Shown: positions 23,934 to 32,016 of the stretch, one piece after another
How positions within the stretch are numbered: the stretch's first letter is position 1
Layout: each line of letters begins with the position of its first letter
Origin: Peptococcaceae bacterium BICA1-8
Lineage (GTDB): Bacteria > Bacillota > Peptococcia > Peptococcales > BICA1-8
Reading direction: 5' to 3'
DNA: 40,443 nt
NCBI GenBank assembly: GCA_000802045.1
Contig: JUEF01000142.1
Coordinates: forward strand, 1-40,443
Translations under genes and position numbers: made by a program
Notes under the pieces: model-generated
What the model saw: the letters and a program-made list of their open reading frames with translations, nothing else
What the model was told of the DNA's origin: nothing
Database searches by the model: none

Positions 23934-24249
23934 AATTAAATCGCTGCTTTATCTTTATTTTTCCATCCTTTTTCTTATAATTGTTTTTGCTTTTCCAATT
24001 AAAGCAAATCAATTTCCATAAAATTTTAAAATACACAAGCACTAATATCCCTAAAAAAACCCATGACGCAGGGTTAAGTAATCCCACAACCCCTTTGGGC
24101 ATTCTTTCCATTACCCCGGCGGGAATTAAGTTATCTCCTTGATCTATAAACCATATCTTACCCTCATCAATTATAGCAAGATAAGAAAGCACCACAAAAA
24201 AGATTAATAATATTAATCCTAAAAATATCATAAACCGCTTCATTACCAT
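23932..24249 (-). CDS. Hypothetical membrane protein, two TM helices
   Basis: A 105-residue protein with a hydrophobic N-terminal helix (FMIFLGLILLIFFVVLSYLAI), a short loop (IDQGDNLIPAGVMERMPKG), a second helix (ASWVFLGILVLVYFKILWKL) and a basic tail with many lysines. Both ends are probably cytoplasmic. I chose the ATG at 24249 because GGGGG lies 5 bases upstream; the longer reading from 24291 lacks a ribosome-binding site. No family was recognised. Confidence 0.6.
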   Translation of the reverse strand: MVMKRFMIFLGLILLIFFVVLSYLAIIDEGKIWFIDQGDNLIPAGVMERMPKGVVGLLNPASWVFLGILVLVYFKILWKLICFNWKSKNNYKKKDGKIKIKQRFN

Positions 24250-24482
24250 ACCTACCCCCTTCCCCATTTTTCTCCTTATATATATATTCATAAAATCAAA
24301 ATATATTTTTTTCTTTCTGTAGATTTACAAATTCTGAACCTAATGGCTACCTTTGTAATTAAAATACTGGTATTAATTTACAGTATAAATTCCTTTTATT
24401 AGGAAACTAATAAATACAGCATCAGCCTTTAGCTAAGTGCTGAAAATATTCTCACCAATAAATTCAAGGAGGTTATTAAACA

Positions 24483-25409
24483 ATGCAAAACTATCAAAGA
24501 ATTATGGGACTAAATCAACAAACTATGCAAAGAAATTTACCTAATGCATCTATTGCTACCATGGGTCCCGATACTTTCCAAAACAGCCCATATACTCAAA
24601 CAGGCTATCAAATGGGCGGGCCAAATCAACAAATGAATCAACAACAGCAGCAGGAACAAAATTATTTGCATAATGTCCAGCAGCAGCTAGGTAATCAATT
24701 TGGGCAGACAATGTATAGTCAACAACCTATGCAACAAGTGTCCCATATTCAGCCAACGTTTAACCAAAGTAGTTCTTTAGCTAGTATGGACCCTTCAACA
24801 TATCAAAACTTCCAGGGTTTCCAACAGCAGCATAGAACTATGATGACTCAGCCCCAGCAGTCAATGCAACAAGGCAATATACCTAATGCATCTATTGCTA
24901 CCATGGGTCCTGATACTTTCCAAAACAGCCCATACACCCAAGCAGGCTATCAAATTGGCATTCCTAATCAACAAATGAATCAACAGCAGCAGGAACAAAA
25001 TTATTTGCAAAATGTTCGCCAGCAGCTAGGCAACCAATTCGGACAAACAATGTATGGTCAACAACCTATGCAGCAAATGTCCCAGTTTCAACCAACTTTT
25101 AACCAAAGTAGTTCTTTGACTAGTATGGATCCTTCAACATATCAAAACTTCCAGGCTTTTCAGCAACAGCATAGAACTATGATGGGTCAGCCCCAACAGT
25201 CCATGTTACAAAGTAATATACCTAATGCATCCATTACTTCCATGGGTCCTGATACTTTCCAAAACAGCCCATTTACCCAAGCAGGCTATCAAATGGGCGG
25301 GCCTAATCAACAAATGAATCAACAGCAGCAGGAACAAAATTACTTACAGAATGTTCGCCAGCAATTAGGTAATCAATATCAGACATCCGTAAATAGAACT
25401 ATACAATAA
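24483..25409 (+). CDS. Gln/Asn/Met-rich tandem-repeat protein (prion-like composition)
   Basis: A 308-residue protein built from near-identical repeats of about 113 residues: two full units (DNA 24540-24881 and 24882-25220) and a third, truncated unit (25221-25409). Each unit carries NASIATMGPDTFQNSPYTQ and, in its second half, the related block SLASMDPSTYQNFQGFQ, so the unit may itself be a diverged internal duplication. Composition is extreme: many Gln, Asn, Met, Ser, Thr and Tyr, no Lys, Cys or Trp, few charges, and runs of four or five Gln. There is no signal peptide and no membrane helix. The ATG has AAGGAGG 9 bases upstream, so expression looks real. Function unknown; a spore-coat or self-assembling role is conceivable (inference). 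A strong terminator follows. Confidence 0.85.
   Translation: MQNYQRIMGLNQQTMQRNLPNASIATMGPDTFQNSPYTQTGYQMGGPNQQMNQQQQQEQNYLHNVQQQLGNQFGQTMYSQQPMQQVSHIQPTFNQSSSLASMDPSTYQNFQGFQQQHRTMMTQPQQSMQQGNIPNASIATMGPDTFQNSPYTQAGYQIGIPNQQMNQQQQEQNYLQNVRQQLGNQFGQTMYGQQPMQQMSQFQPTFNQSSSLTSMDPSTYQNFQAFQQQHRTMMGQPQQSMLQSNIPNASITSMGPDTFQNSPFTQAGYQMGGPNQQMNQQQQEQNYLQNVRQQLGNQYQTSVNRTIQ
24540..25409 (+). repeat. Tandem repeat, about 340-base unit (114/113 codons), within the Gln-rich gene
   Basis: Unit starts are marked by CCTAATGCATCTATTGCTACC (one variant) at 24540, 24882 and 25221, giving units of 342 and 339 bases and a partial third unit of 189 bases. The third unit ends before the DPSTYQ half. Synonymous differences between copies show the repeat is maintained as protein. 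Confidence 0.9.
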
Positions 25410-25432
25410 TGCTAGAATCCTTAGATTAACGG

Positions 25433-25484
25433 AAAAACTCAAAAACCAAAGCAGCCTTACTGGTGCTTTGGTTTTTGAGTTTTT
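25433..25484. terminator. Bidirectional terminator with perfect 21-base arms
   Basis: Arms 25433-25453 and 25464-25484 are exact complements with a 10-base loop, and the plus strand continues with a T-rich tract. It separates the convergent Gln-rich and AlbA_2 genes and reaches into the stop codon of the latter. Confidence 0.85.
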
Positions 25485-26391
25485 ATTTATTTTTTTTTAC
25501 TATTATTCTGTTTCCAATTATTTTTTCTAGATTCACCCTGCCCTTTATCGGATTATTATAGTCCATATAAATAGTCCAATATATTAACAAATCTTTTTGA
25601 ATTAAACTTGTCTCAGGCGATAAAGGAGGAAGAAAATTATTATCTAGAAAAACATGAAATCCCGGAAAAACAAACTGCCGATAGCCTCCTTGTTTTGCAT
25701 ACTCTCGATATGGTACACCATTTATGATAGTTCTTCTCCCGTTTTTATATTTTTGATTATAAATTAACTCCTCAGGAATACTAATCCTCACTGCAAAGTA
25801 TTTAACCATTATTTCCCCTGTATTTCTTACTAAAACCCTGAAAATATAGCTATTTTCTATTGATATTTCCCTGGGTGCAGTTAAACGTATTTGTAAATTA
25901 GGCCGATTCTGCCTGTTCATAACATCCCTTACTTCATAATCCTCCATAGGCTCTGATTTGAAATTTCTTCGTTTATAATATCTATAGTTACCAGCCATAT
26001 GGGCAGTTGTACTTTGTGGAATTACTACCACATAGATAACTTTGCCATTATTTATTTCAATTGGGTTTATAAAGATACCGTCGATTTTAGGACTAATACG
26101 AGAGTAAATAACATTTTCTAGCCATTCCTTATTTATCCTATCATTAATATCAAAACCTTCATCTAACTCTAGTCTTAAAGTTTTATCTTCTTCCATTTCC
26201 TTTATTCCATAAATGATAACCCCCCCTGCTGAGTTTGCAAAACTAGAAACATCTTTGCTTATTTCGTCTTTATGTTCGTCCTGTAGTCCACCACAAGCCT
26301 TAAATTCTAATTCCTTATTTTCTAATACATTATTGTGGACAATTAACTTTATGTCTTGTAAGCTCCATTCTTTTGCAGTACTAGTTATCAA
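25483..26391 (-). CDS. AlbA_2 (Schlafen-type) domain protein
   Basis: A 302-residue protein. Residues 20-150 form an AlbA_2/Schlafen-type domain: ENKELEFKACGG, EISKDVSSFANSAGGVIIYGI, and the Y(R)YYKRRNF end region. This fold is found in transcription regulators and in Schlafen nucleases, where it includes an acidic ELEF-type site. The remaining about 140 residues are a beta-rich region I do not recognise, with the phrase LVRNTGEIMVKYFAVRISIP. No helicase or ATP-binding domain is attached. The start is TTG at 26391 behind GGAGG. Role unknown: a regulator or an RNA/DNA-processing enzyme is possible, and a defence function is not shown. Confidence 0.75.
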   Translation of the reverse strand: MITSTAKEWSLQDIKLIVHNNVLENKELEFKACGGLQDEHKDEISKDVSSFANSAGGVIIYGIKEMEEDKTLRLELDEGFDINDRINKEWLENVIYSRISPKIDGIFINPIEINNGKVIYVVVIPQSTTAHMAGNYRYYKRRNFKSEPMEDYEVRDVMNRQNRPNLQIRLTAPREISIENSYIFRVLVRNTGEIMVKYFAVRISIPEELIYNQKYKNGRRTIINGVPYREYAKQGGYRQFVFPGFHVFLDNNFLPPLSPETSLIQKDLLIYWTIYMDYNNPIKGRVNLEKIIGNRIIVKKNK

Positions 26392-26503
26392 TTAAGCCCA
26401 CCTCCTCTTTTATCATATGTAAATTTATTTAAATATTTTCTTATCGAATATGATTTTAGCTTAACTTAATTTGTTAACACCCTTACATATTTTACCTTTT
26501 TAC

Positions 26504-26518
26504 ATTGTGCGACACAAT
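26504..26518. promoter_or_regulatory. ATTGTG-CGA-CACAAT palindrome
   Basis: A perfect 6-base inverted repeat with a 3-base centre, between the divergent AlbA_2 (minus) and M23 peptidase (plus) genes. It could bind a dimeric regulator of either, but no promoter can be fixed there. Confidence 0.3.
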
Positions 26519-26647
26519 AGGTTCTTCTTAATTATTTTCAGGGTAATATTTGACGAAATTTAAGAAATTCCACAAAAAGTAAAGAGGAAAAACTTCACTT
26601 ATGTCGAAAGAAGGACATAGACTTAAAGTGTAAGGAGGGTAGAAGCA

Positions 26648-27784
26648 ATGATGAAATCACACAAATTTATAACAATTTTTATACTAATTTGCACACTTTT
26701 TTTTAGTTCCATTCTGCCAGTCATGAGCTCTGAACTAGACGATATTTATAAAAAACAGGAACAAATTGATAAAAAAATAAAAGAAACTGAAACTGCCATT
26801 AAAAATAAGGAAAAGCAAAAGCAAAAAACTCTAGCAGAACTCCAATCATTAGATAGTAGTATGGAGAAAACCCATAATGAAATAGAAACATTAGAAAATC
26901 AATTAATTGTTGCAGAACAATATATAACTGATACACAAAAAGACATAAATTTAAAAGAAGAAGACCTAAATGAGAGAACAACAGTATTTGAAAAACGCTT
27001 GCTACAAATCTACCAACAAGGTGATATAAATGTCCTAGAAGTTCTTTTTCAGTCTACTAGTATTACAGACCTCCTTACAAGATTTGAATTATTAAAACGT
27101 TTAGCTAAAAATGATACTGATTTGTTAACAGTTTTGGAAGCAGAAAGAGCTACGTTAGAAAATAAAAAGCTTACTTTAGATAATAAAAAGGCAGACCTGC
27201 TTGCCTTAAAAAACTCTCGAGAAACAAAACACCAACAGCTGCAAATTGCTAGTACACGGCAGCAAGATTTAGTAAAACAAATTCAGTCCCAAAAAGAAAC
27301 TTATGAAAAAATGCTTGATGATCTAGAACAACAATCAAAGGTTGTCGCAGATGCAATAAGGAGACTGCAGTCTACAGGAGGTCAAAGACCAGGCTGGCTG
27401 CAATGGCCTACTCCAGGTCAATATCGCATAACCTCTTCATATGGCATGCGGTTCCATCCCATTCTAAAAACCCAAAGATTTCATACAGGGGTTGATATAG
27501 CTGCTCCCTATGGTTCTAATGCTATTGCCTCTGCTAATGGCAAGGTCATTTTTACTGGCTGGCAGGGTGGCTATGGTAACACTATAATAGTTGACCACGG
27601 TGGAGGAATGGCAACTATGTACCCTCATCTATCTAAATACTTGGTCAAAGTTGGCGATAATGTTAAACGCAACGAAGCTATAGGTAAGATAGGTACTTCC
27701 GGTTGGAGCACAGGACCCCATATCCATTTTGAAGTAAGAATTAATGGAGAGCATGTTAACCCGATGCCATATTTAAGAAAATAA
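26648..27784 (+). CDS. M23 family metallopeptidase with N-terminal coiled coil (EnvC-like)
   Basis: A 378-residue secreted protein. Residues 1-28 are a signal peptide (MMKSHKFITIFILICTLFFSS). Residues 30-230 form a long coiled coil with heptads rich in Lys, Glu and Gln. Residues 240-378 are the LytM/M23 peptidase, with RFHTGVDIAAPYG (the His and Asp zinc ligands, HxxxD) and GPHIHFEV (HxH). These keep the full zinc set, so it should cleave peptidoglycan cross-bridges or activate other hydrolases, as in the EnvC/NlpD type. AAGGAGGG lies 9 bases upstream of the ATG at 26648; a second ATG follows immediately. A hairpin terminator follows, so it is monocistronic. Confidence 0.92.
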   Translation: MMKSHKFITIFILICTLFFSSILPVMSSELDDIYKKQEQIDKKIKETETAIKNKEKQKQKTLAELQSLDSSMEKTHNEIETLENQLIVAEQYITDTQKDINLKEEDLNERTTVFEKRLLQIYQQGDINVLEVLFQSTSITDLLTRFELLKRLAKNDTDLLTVLEAERATLENKKLTLDNKKADLLALKNSRETKHQQLQIASTRQQDLVKQIQSQKETYEKMLDDLEQQSKVVADAIRRLQSTGGQRPGWLQWPTPGQYRITSSYGMRFHPILKTQRFHTGVDIAAPYGSNAIASANGKVIFTGWQGGYGNTIIVDHGGGMATMYPHLSKYLVKVGDNVKRNEAIGKIGTSGWSTGPHIHFEVRINGEHVNPMPYLRK

Positions 27785-27810
27785 AACGCCGTTAAGGCGT
27801 TTTTTTTATG
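27784..27810 (+). terminator. Terminator after the M23 peptidase
   Basis: Arms AAACGCC (27784-27790) and GGCGTTT (27796-27802) around GTTAA, followed by a T-run. Confidence 0.85.
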
Positions 27811-27879
27811 TATAAATAGGCAGGGTTTTTTAGTTAGATAGAGAAATTATAAAAGATAATTGTTTAGGAGGCTCAATAA

Positions 27880-28728
27880 ATGACATTTAGTACTATTTTC
27901 AAGCAAACACTACTGAAGGTACAAGGGAAAAAACTAACTGTTGAAAACTTGGCTTCCAGCTATGATAGAATTAGTACCAATTATACTATTAATTTTAATA
28001 GCCAATATCAAGAATATTATTATGACTTATTCAAACAATTAGGAGAAATAAACAATAAAACAATACTAGATTTAGGCTGTGGTACGGCCTGGCTAGGCCA
28101 GCTACTATCGTCAACCTATTCCCCGTTTCTTTATCATGGTATTGATATTTCTACCGGAATGATTCATGAGGCAAGGAAAAACCTAGTAGAGTACTCCAAG
28201 GTAAAGATCGAACATGGAGATTTTCAGGAGATCTTAAAGCAGCTGCCTGAAGCATCATATGATATAGTTTTTCTAACCTGGTCCCTAAAATTCAATAACA
28301 TAGATAAATTACTTACTAAGATTCTGCGAGTTTTAAAACCCGGCGGAAAATTAGCGCTACTTACAGAAGCCGCTGATAGTGATTTGGAAGTAAATAAGCC
28401 TCTTCAAAAGTTAATTACTAATAATATAAATAATGTTGTTCTTGCTCTCCCCAAAACATATCTGCCTCAAGACTGCCACCACTTAACACAATATCTAAAT
28501 GAGGCTGGCTTTAAACAAACCATAGTCTGGCGAAAATCAGCTGGATATAATTTTTCCTCGGTAAATCAACTAGCTGCCTGGGCCAGGGAAAATGGTTTAT
28601 TGGCTGCATGGGAGCAAATTATTGATTTTGAGGATATTCAACTAATAAATGAATTTCATACACTTCTAGCATCACCAAAAAACTTATCAGTTAAAAGAAA
28701 ACTTTTAGGGGCCTTAGCCCGAAAATAA
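27880..28728 (+). CDS. Class I SAM-dependent methyltransferase
   Basis: A 282-residue cytoplasmic methyltransferase. Motif I ILDLGCGTAWLG binds AdoMet at about residues 63-74, followed by YHGIDISTGMIHEAR, and a motif near residue 128, YDIVFLTWSLKF, in the position of motif II. VLKPGGKLALLTE is motif III. The N-terminal YDRISTNYTINFNSQYQ resembles UbiE/biotin-cycle type methyltransferases. The substrate is not deducible. The ATG follows AGGAGGC. A hairpin overlaps its stop and separates it from the convergent corrinoid adenosyltransferase gene. Confidence 0.85.
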   Translation: MTFSTIFKQTLLKVQGKKLTVENLASSYDRISTNYTINFNSQYQEYYYDLFKQLGEINNKTILDLGCGTAWLGQLLSSTYSPFLYHGIDISTGMIHEARKNLVEYSKVKIEHGDFQEILKQLPEASYDIVFLTWSLKFNNIDKLLTKILRVLKPGGKLALLTEAADSDLEVNKPLQKLITNNINNVVLALPKTYLPQDCHHLTQYLNEAGFKQTIVWRKSAGYNFSSVNQLAAWARENGLLAAWEQIIDFEDIQLINEFHTLLASPKNLSVKRKLLGALARK

Positions 28729-28748
28729 GGACCGAATAGTCGGTCCTT
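28727..28748. terminator. Bidirectional terminator between convergent genes
   Basis: Perfect 9-base arms (28727-28735 and 28740-28748) around ATAG, overlapping the ends of both the methyltransferase and the corrinoid adenosyltransferase genes. Confidence 0.8.
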
Positions 28749-29338
28749 TAATTTTCTATTCCTATTCGGGCTTCTACCCCTTCTGTATAGTAATGCTTTA
28801 TCTCGCGCATTTCTGTTACTAAGTTAGCCAAATCCATTATTTCTTGAGGGCAATTTCTCCCCGTTAAAACAAGCTCAACTTGTGGTCCTTTGCTTTTAAT
28901 TAATTTTACTACATCCTCAACATCAATTAGTTCGAAATACACAGCCACATTAATTTCATCTAAAACCACTAAATCATATTCCCCACTCGTTACTCCATCT
29001 AGAGCCATAGCTAATCCCTGTTTCATCAAGTCTAGATATTCTTGGGGAGGTTTACCATGTTCAAAAAATACACACTTCCCCTCCCACCTCGCCAGTGTTT
29101 CAGGGTCCAAATCCTCTTTCCGTGCTACAAAAAAGGGTTTCCCTAAAGTATGTAGTTTAAGATTAGGTGATATTGTAGGGAGTATATTATGCTCGCTATA
29201 TGCTTTGGCTTTCATAAATTGTAAAAACAATACCTTTTTTCCAGCACCTAAGGCTCTAACAGCTAGACCTATAGCAGCAGTTGTTTTACCTTTGCCATTT
29301 CCTGTATAAACCTGAACATAGCCTCTACTAAAGACCAT
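28748..29338 (-). CDS. cobO: Corrinoid adenosyltransferase (CobO/CobA type)
   Basis: Transfers the adenosyl group of ATP to cob(I)alamin to give adenosylcobalamin. The 196-residue protein has the P-loop GNGKGKTT at about residues 13-20, FLQFMKAK, and the Walker-B-like LVVLDEINVA, typical of the CobA/CobO/BtuR family. The ATG at 29338 follows AAGGGGG. It lies alone on the minus strand, without other cobalamin genes or a cobalamin riboswitch in the window. Its presence implies B12-dependent enzymes elsewhere in the genome. Confidence 0.93.
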   Translation of the reverse strand: MVFSRGYVQVYTGNGKGKTTAAIGLAVRALGAGKKVLFLQFMKAKAYSEHNILPTISPNLKLHTLGKPFFVARKEDLDPETLARWEGKCVFFEHGKPPQEYLDLMKQGLAMALDGVTSGEYDLVVLDEINVAVYFELIDVEDVVKLIKSKGPQVELVLTGRNCPQEIMDLANLVTEMREIKHYYTEGVEARIGIEN

Positions 29339-29375
29339 TAATTAACCCCCTTTTTATTAATACTGCTTGAAATGT

Positions 29376-29424
29376 TTGACTATCTGTATAAAAGGTAATT
29401 ATAATTATATAAGAATAATTATCA
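29376..29424 (+). promoter_or_regulatory. Promoter with Fur-family-like box upstream of the metal ABC transporter
   Basis: A -35 box TTGACT (29376-29381) and -10 box TATAAT (29400-29405) are 18 bases apart. Immediately after it, TAAGAATAATTATCA (29410-29424) matches the Fur/Zur-type pattern TGATAATNATTATCA on the opposite strand in 11 of 14 informative bases. The box covers the likely transcription start, as expected for metal repression. Confidence 0.65.
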
Positions 29425-29436
29425 TTGGAGAAGAAT

Positions 29437-30099
29437 ATGGACCATTTAGCACTACACCTTAATAATATATCTTTTGGTTATTCTAGGCAAAAAAGTATTT
29501 TAAATAACATAACATTAAAAATTGCATACGGTCAAATGGTAGGAATAATAGGACCAAATGGAGCAGGGAAAAGTACCTTAATTAAAATAATTTTAGGGTT
29601 ATTGAACCCTACTCAAGGCCAAGTATTTATCAATGGAACAATGTTGAATAATTTTAAAGAATGGTCCAAAATTGGCTACCTTTCACAAAAAGCAATTGCT
29701 TTTAATACAAGCTTTCCTGCAAGTGTGGAGGAAGTTATTGCCACTCCTTTGAATTCTGACTTTTTACTACCCGTTACTACTAAGTCCGTTAAAAAACAAG
29801 TTTCGGAAGCATTGAAATTAGTAGAGCTTTCGGATTATCGCAATACTCTTATGGGTAATTTATCCGGAGGCCAGCAGCAGAGAGTTTTTTTAGCAAGAAC
29901 ACTAGTGAGTCAGCCAGAAATTCTAATACTAGATGAACCCTTTGTTGGAATCGACGAAAATTCACAACAATCAATAATAAATATTTTGAAAAGACTCCAC
30001 CATCAGGGTATAACTATATTGTTTGTTTCCCATGACCTAAGGTGGATGAAAAACGATACTGATTTATTACTGTGTTTAGATAACGGAACTCTCAATTAA
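29437..30099 (+). CDS. Metal ABC transporter ATP-binding protein (ZnuC/MntB-like)
   Basis: A 220-residue ATPase that powers uptake of a divalent metal (zinc or manganese). Walker A GPNGAGKST at about residues 35-43, the Q-loop in YLSQKAIAF, signature LSGGQQQR, Walker B ILILDEP and the H-loop in FVSHD are all present. The ATG at 29437 is 6 bases from GGAG; an in-frame TTG four codons earlier overlaps that site. Next comes the permease gene after 27 bases, making a two-gene operon. No binding protein (ZnuA) is encoded nearby. A Fur-like box lies at the promoter. Confidence 0.9.
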   Translation: MDHLALHLNNISFGYSRQKSILNNITLKIAYGQMVGIIGPNGAGKSTLIKIILGLLNPTQGQVFINGTMLNNFKEWSKIGYLSQKAIAFNTSFPASVEEVIATPLNSDFLLPVTTKSVKKQVSEALKLVELSDYRNTLMGNLSGGQQQRVFLARTLVSQPEILILDEPFVGIDENSQQSIINILKRLHHQGITILFVSHDLRWMKNDTDLLLCLDNGTLN

Positions 30100-30126
30100 T
30101 TAACATAATAGATTGTTGGAGGTTTA

Positions 30127-30930
30127 ATGGAATTTTTAAATTATAGTTTTATGCAGAGAGCATTATTAGCTGGGTGTATTATAGCAATAGTTTGTCCACT
30201 AATTGGGTCTTTTCTCTTTTTGAAACGATTGTCAATGATAGGTGATGCTCTGGCTCACATTTCTATGGCTGGTATTGCTACCGGGTTAATTATAGGTGTC
30301 AATCCTACAATAAGTGCATTAGCAATTACAATGCTGGCTAGTTTACTAATTGAATATCTTAGAAAACACTTTAAAAAATATGGTGAGCTCAGTATCGCCA
30401 TTATAATGTCCGCCGGTTTGGGAATAGGTATTATCCTTATTAGTATAGGCGGCAGTGATACAACAAATGTAATAAGTTATTTATTTGGAAGCATCATTGC
30501 CATTTCCCCTTCAGATTTGTCTTTAATTGCTATAATATCATCGGTTGTTTTCCTAATAACAATACTTTTGTATAACAAGCTTTTCTACATCACTTTCGAT
30601 GAAGAAACAGCTAAAATTAGAGGTATCCACGTAGATAGAATCAACCTTATCTTTATTCTACTAACAGCTATGACAATTGTTATTACTATTAAGGTAACAG
30701 GCATTCTACTAGTATCTGCTCTAATTACTATACCTGTTGCTACCGGCTTTCAAATTGCTAAAAGTTTTAGACATACCGTGCTTTTATCAATTTTGTTTGC
30801 TCAATTTAATGTTCTCTCAGGGCTAATATGCTCCTTTTATCTTGATTGGCCTCCTGGAGGAACAATAATAATCACCTCATTAATACTCCTTTTTCTAGTA
30901 ATTGGACTAAAACAGCTAAGCCACCGTTAA
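30127..30930 (+). CDS. Metal ABC transporter permease (ZnuB/MntC-like, ABC-3 family)
   Basis: A 267-residue integral membrane protein with about 7-8 transmembrane segments. It has the family block LSMIGDALAHISMAGIATG at residues 35-53, a hydrophobic core and LLVSALITIPVATG in the C-terminal half. It forms the membrane channel for the ATPase encoded 27 bases upstream. The ATG follows TTGGAGG. Its stop codon overlaps the stop of the convergent VanW gene by three bases (TTAA). Confidence 0.9.
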   Translation: MEFLNYSFMQRALLAGCIIAIVCPLIGSFLFLKRLSMIGDALAHISMAGIATGLIIGVNPTISALAITMLASLLIEYLRKHFKKYGELSIAIIMSAGLGIGIILISIGGSDTTNVISYLFGSIIAISPSDLSLIAIISSVVFLITILLYNKLFYITFDEETAKIRGIHVDRINLIFILLTAMTIVITIKVTGILLVSALITIPVATGFQIAKSFRHTVLLSILFAQFNVLSGLICSFYLDWPPGGTIIITSLILLFLVIGLKQLSHR

Positions 30931-31958
30931 TTGGGGTGTGACCCATAAATGTACAAGGTAAGGTTTTGTCCGGAAATATTATAATCCAATAATAAGTATC
31001 CGGGAGTGTTATTTTTGAATCTAAAATCCTTTAACCCATAAGTTACTGTTGCATCTTTGCCTAATGGTACATAATCAATTTTTAGACTGTGTGGGTGTCT
31101 TTCAATAACTTCTAGACCTGCAAGCAGTACAGTATTATATAAAGTGCTTGATACCTGACAAATACCTCCTCCTAGCCCTGGAGAAAATTCCCCTCCTAAA
31201 ATAATCATGGCCATTAAGTATCCCCTTTCTACCTCCCGAGGACCAACAGTTTCATTAAAAGAAAATATTGCCCCTGAGGGTATTAGGAGGTTTTTCATGG
31301 CTTCACAGGCTAGTCTAATATTTTCAGTCCTGTTTTGGTTTTTCACAAATTCTGTAGTATATTGAGCTAATAATTTATCCGGCTTTAATAAATTCATCTC
31401 TTTTTCACCAACTACAGGTTCCACAACAACAATGGGAATGATATACTCATTCTTCAATGGATTATCTATGATAATTTTTTTTAGCAAATCAAGCTCCATC
31501 TTATTACCCTTTATCCCTGGTTTGGTTACTATTTGGTCATTAACTATTTGCAAATAAGCATCTTGAGGAGATATACTTACCCCTTGGCCAATTGCTCTTA
31601 AGGCCTCAGTTATTTTATTTTCATCAATAGTTTTTTCTAAATTAAACTGGCTTTCTTGAAAATTCATTACTACCCTTTGCCATATCCCTCTACTTTCCAA
31701 TTGCTCAAAAGTACCTTTATAATCAATGCTAATCCCAAGTTCTTCGGGAGATAATGAGCTAGCAAAGGTTTTATAGTAAAATTTTATCCTTTTATAATGT
31801 TCGGTTACTTTTAGCTCAGCCTCCTGGACTGTTAAACCACCTATATCAATACCTTCCATAAAAACATTGGCGGGTATTATACCAGAATAAGCATATCCGG
31901 AAATAAATAAAAAGGAAAATAATAAGATAAATAATAATACAGGGAAATATTTTTTCAT
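30927..31958 (-). CDS. VanW family protein with PG_binding_4 domain
   Basis: A 343-residue secreted or membrane-anchored protein: an N-terminal signal/anchor at 1-28 (KKYFPVLLFILLFSFLFISG), a PG_binding_4 (YoaR-like) region at about 30-190 with GIDIGGLTVQEAELKV, and the VanW domain with SFNETVGPRE, GGGICQVSSTLYN and HPHSL at about 230-300. VanW proteins were first seen in vancomycin-resistance clusters, but most are ordinary cell-envelope proteins of unknown activity. The ATG at 31958 follows AAAGGAGG. It follows the CapA-like gene on the same strand by 58 bases, so they are probably cotranscribed. Confidence 0.88.
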   Translation of the reverse strand: MKKYFPVLLFILLFSFLFISGYAYSGIIPANVFMEGIDIGGLTVQEAELKVTEHYKRIKFYYKTFASSLSPEELGISIDYKGTFEQLESRGIWQRVVMNFQESQFNLEKTIDENKITEALRAIGQGVSISPQDAYLQIVNDQIVTKPGIKGNKMELDLLKKIIIDNPLKNEYIIPIVVVEPVVGEKEMNLLKPDKLLAQYTTEFVKNQNRTENIRLACEAMKNLLIPSGAIFSFNETVGPREVERGYLMAMIILGGEFSPGLGGGICQVSSTLYNTVLLAGLEVIERHPHSLKIDYVPLGKDATVTYGLKDFRFKNNTPGYLLLDYNISGQNLTLYIYGSHPN

Positions 31959-32016
31959 AAAAAAATCCTCCTTTGCCTCAGAAAATTCTATGCAAAGAAG
32001 GAATAGTTATAGAACC

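Noticed and set aside
24540..25409. Repeat array that could look like CRISPR
   Set aside because: Units are about 340 bases, contiguous and in frame with coding sequence; there are no short repeats with spacers.
29339..29436. Cobalamin riboswitch near the corrinoid adenosyltransferase gene
   Set aside because: No conserved B12-box-like sequence; the spacer instead holds a promoter and Fur-like box for the transporter on the opposite strand.
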